Below are positions 62,587-64,000 of a stretch of DNA of 64,000 bases, piece after piece. Numbering within the stretch: the stretch's first letter is position 1; every line of letters starts with the position of its first letter. Under the pieces are notes generated by a model. It had not been told where the DNA came from and made no database searches. It saw nothing but the letters and a program-made list of their open reading frames with translations. The DNA is from an uncultured Acidobacteriota bacterium (GTDB taxonomy: Bacteria > Acidobacteriota > CAIWXX01), in contig CAIWXX010000062.1 in assembly GCA_903916735.1 (NCBI GenBank), forward strand, positions 34,356 to 98,355, written 5' to 3'. The position numbers were made by a program, and so were the translations under genes.

Positions 62587-62727
62587 TTCACCGCCGATGT
62601 GATCGCCCGCTACGGCGTCCTGGAGGTAGGCGTTCACCTTATGCAGAAGCCGTTTACCATAAAAAACCTGGCAGACAAGGTCCGAGAAGTGCTAGAATCA
62701 CGACCATCCGGAACATACACCCTTTGA
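62587..62727 (+). pseudogene. C-terminal remnant of a hybrid histidine kinase receiver domain
   Basis: The plus-strand frame reads LFTADVIARYGVLEVGVHLM, QKPFTIKNLADKVREVLES and a stop. This matches the last helix and strand of receiver domains at the end of hybrid sensor kinases, which typically read DDVIARHGVLEPGVxFLQKPFTPxxLxxKVREVLD. The lysine before PFT is the conserved receiver lysine. Nothing upstream between 62370 and 62586 continues the domain, so the kinase body has been deleted or replaced. It ends 20 bases before an intact receiver-only gene. Confidence 0.72.
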
Positions 62728-62747
62728 ACTTATGCGTGGAGGTATAA

Positions 62748-63125
62748 ATGGCGCAGATTCTCGTCGTCGAAGACGACCCCCAGATCCGTACGATGCTAAA
62801 GAGGATGTTGGAGGAGGCCGGTTATCAGGTCTCTCTGGCAGGCAACGGGCGCCAGGCCATAGAGATCTTCCTCCTCCAACCGGCTGACCTGGTCATCACC
62901 GACATTCTCATGCCCGACAAGGACGGGCTCGAGACAATCCGGGAGATGCGTGAGGCGCACCCGAAACTGAAGATGATCGCCATCTCGGGAGGAGGCCAGT
63001 TGCCCGCCGCCATATTCCTCAAGATGGCCCAGACCGCCGGCGCCGTGACGACGCTGAACAAGCCTTTCGGGAAGAGAGCACTCCTGGAGGCCGTGCAGCA
63101 GGCGTTAGGTCCCACCAAACCATAA
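62748..63125 (+). CDS. Single-domain response regulator (CheY-like receiver)
   Basis: A 125-residue receiver protein with no output domain. ILVVEDDPQIRTMLKRMLEE carries the acidic pair, DLVITDILMPDKDGLETIRE carries the phosphorylatable aspartate (the Asp of TDILMP), KMIAISGGGQ the conserved Ser, and LNKPFGKRALLEAVQQAL the lysine and closing helix. It would relay phosphate from a histidine kinase. The ATG follows a GGAGG site. The only kinase trace next to it is the remnant just upstream, suggesting that a hybrid kinase-regulator pair was once here. Confidence 0.93.
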   Translation: MAQILVVEDDPQIRTMLKRMLEEAGYQVSLAGNGRQAIEIFLLQPADLVITDILMPDKDGLETIREMREAHPKLKMIAISGGGQLPAAIFLKMAQTAGAVTTLNKPFGKRALLEAVQQALGPTKP

Positions 63126-63604
63126 GGCAGAGAAGACCCGACGTCATCGAATTGCGGAATGTCCGGGCGAACAAGGATCTATCCAAACCCTTTGATCCCG
63201 GAGAACTCCAGGCCCAGATCTACATCGCGCATTGAATGCTCGGAATACAGGAACAACCGGCAATGCATGTGAAAGAACTGCACAGAGCCTGAAGATATTA
63301 ATACACTTCAAGCCATCATGCCAAGACCCTATCCGCGAGTAAGCACACGCATATTGCGACAAAATGGATTTGGAGCCTCTGCGACACCGCTCGCGAGGAT
63401 GCCGAGCCCTCCCCTCCATATATCAAGCATTCCGTGATCGATGGTTTGGGAGGGCGAGGCTCCTGCCGAGCCGTCATGCCTGGTCTATTGAGACTATCTG
63501 ATGGCTTGCCGCCGTTCCTTATCCGCGGATTTCGGCCAAGTTGGCCTTGACCCGACAATCGTGACACCAGCCGCCAAGCAGCGCTCGCTCCTCCTCATCG
63601 GTGA
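63126..63604. other. Gap with dispersed repeat copy 2
   Basis: No gene is supported. The central part (63327-63533) is the second copy of the dispersed repeat. The 200 bases before it and the 70 bases after it show no family resemblance; the latter join directly to the transposase remnant. Confidence 0.5.
63327..63533. repeat. Dispersed intergenic repeat, copy 2
   Basis: About 207 bases matching 9289-9496 in the same orientation, with scattered substitutions and one missing base in the centre (the CCCCTGATC of copy 1 reads CCGTGATC here). The TATCCGCG words at both borders and the CCCTCCC/GGGAGGG stem are conserved, so the structure rather than a protein is what is shared. The right border abuts the transposase remnant that begins near 63605. 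Confidence 0.9.
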
Positions 63605-64000
63605 GAGAAGCTCCTGGCGCTGAGCTGCAAGACCAGAGGTTTTTGTCCCAGTTGCGGCACCAAGCGCGCGCTGCTCTGGGCCGAGTTCGTCCAGGAGAAT
63701 GTGCTTCGGCCGGTGCCCCATCGGCAGGTTGTTTTCAGTTTGCCGAAGATGTTGAGACCGTATTTCAAATTCCATCGCGAACTGCTCCCCAAGCTCTGTT
63801 TTTGTGCATGGAGCGCGCTTTCCCCGGAGCGATCCTTACGATGAATACCGCAGGAGACTTCCTCGGATGGCAGCCGCATGAGGAGGTTTCCTGCCGAACG
63901 GTGAATTCGAGTCGGCGCCGACGATCGATGCGAAGACCGTGCATGAGCTATTTGAAGCCAAGGTCTTCTCGATGCTTCGTGAAAAGGGTCTCATCAGCCA
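63605..64000 (+). pseudogene. IS91-type transposase, degraded and cut by the window edge
   Basis: Three pieces of one transposase lie in three phases. The first has the zinc-binding entry LLALSCKTRGFCPSCGTKRA, then AEFVQENVLRPVPHRQVVFS and PKMLRPYFKFHRELLPKLCF. The second reads PGAILTMNTAGDFLGWQPH, and the third GGFLPNGEFESAPTIDAKTV, HELFEAKVFSMLREKGLIS to the window end. Compared with intact IS91-type proteins, a stretch of some 30 residues is missing after the CAW segment, a shorter stretch is missing after GWQPH, and both sites shift the phase; an in-frame stop at 63602 precedes the first piece. It is inactive. A second remnant of the same family is at 59747-59971. Confidence 0.85.

Noticed and set aside
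62001..62591. A 196-codon minus-strand frame over the end of the symporter fusion
   Set aside because: About two thirds of it is antisense to the solute-binding domain; the rest gave no recognisable family.
1..64000. tRNA, rRNA, riboswitch or CRISPR features
   Set aside because: I looked for T-arm words, spaced direct repeats and conserved aptamer cores in the gaps and saw none. A covariance-model scan would be decisive.

Overview
The window is a stretch of chromosome from a free-living, Gram-negative-type bacterium of moderate GC content. Evidence for two membranes is a TonB-type energy transducer, a lytic transglycosylase lipoprotein with LysM repeats, and a DUF5916 protein that should end in an outer-membrane barrel. 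Two GWxTD-domain proteins, an MglA-type GTPase, a DUF5916 protein, a bacterial microcompartment (BMC) shell gene and a topoisomerase VI B subunit point to an uncultured lineage in the Acidobacteriota/Aminicenantota or PVC-like neighbourhood. No rRNA or universal marker is present, so I do not assign a phylum. I saw no tRNA, rRNA or CRISPR array.

Layout. 1-8.7 kb: Fe-S/cysteine desulfurase pair, a drug/metabolite transporter fragment-size protein, an alpha/beta hydrolase, a three-gene envelope operon (small DPGTGS protein, methyltransferase, sulfatase-like membrane hydrolase), then endonuclease IV coupled to a glycolate-oxidase-type flavoprotein. 8.7-9.6 kb is a gene-poor gap with one copy of a ~208-bp dispersed repeat. 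9.6-19 kb: B3/4-domain protein, GWxTD/TPR protein, MFS transporter, TonB, PIG-L deacetylase, an enolase-superfamily racemase/synthase coupled to a GNAT enzyme, and an LRV/HEAT-like plus membrane-protein pair. 19.2-22.5 kb: MglA-like GTPase, one BMC-H shell protein and a CoA-acylating aldehyde dehydrogenase with a long C-terminal extension. 22.6-35.5 kb: four-helix-bundle protein, second GWxTD protein, YihY membrane protein, Hsp20, an MltD-like/ComM/membrane-protein operon, Topo VI B, and a PiT/DUF47 phosphate pair. 36-45.5 kb: RelA/SpoT, a zinc metallopeptidase, carbamate kinase, GalT, and an ECF sigma/anti-sigma/HEAT operon. 45.7-55 kb: DUF5916 protein, a broken hutG, a small membrane protein, a beta-propeller lipoprotein, an ExeA-like ATPase with zinc ribbons, and a PKD-domain secreted hydrolase-like protein.

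55-64 kb looks like accessory DNA: an ABC operon in which permease and substrate-binding protein are one polypeptide, preceded by a STAS-FIST protein; a dicarboxylate-type symporter fused to a family-3 solute-binding domain; a remnant of a hybrid histidine kinase beside a lone receiver protein; two IS91-type transposase remnants; and the second copy of the dispersed repeat.

Most unusual items: the small microcompartment locus with the GTPase, the orphan Topo VI B gene, and two independent transporter-plus-binding-protein fusions. Starts were chosen from ribosome-binding sites, stop/start overlaps and promoter positions. Family assignments are from motif recognition, without database searches.
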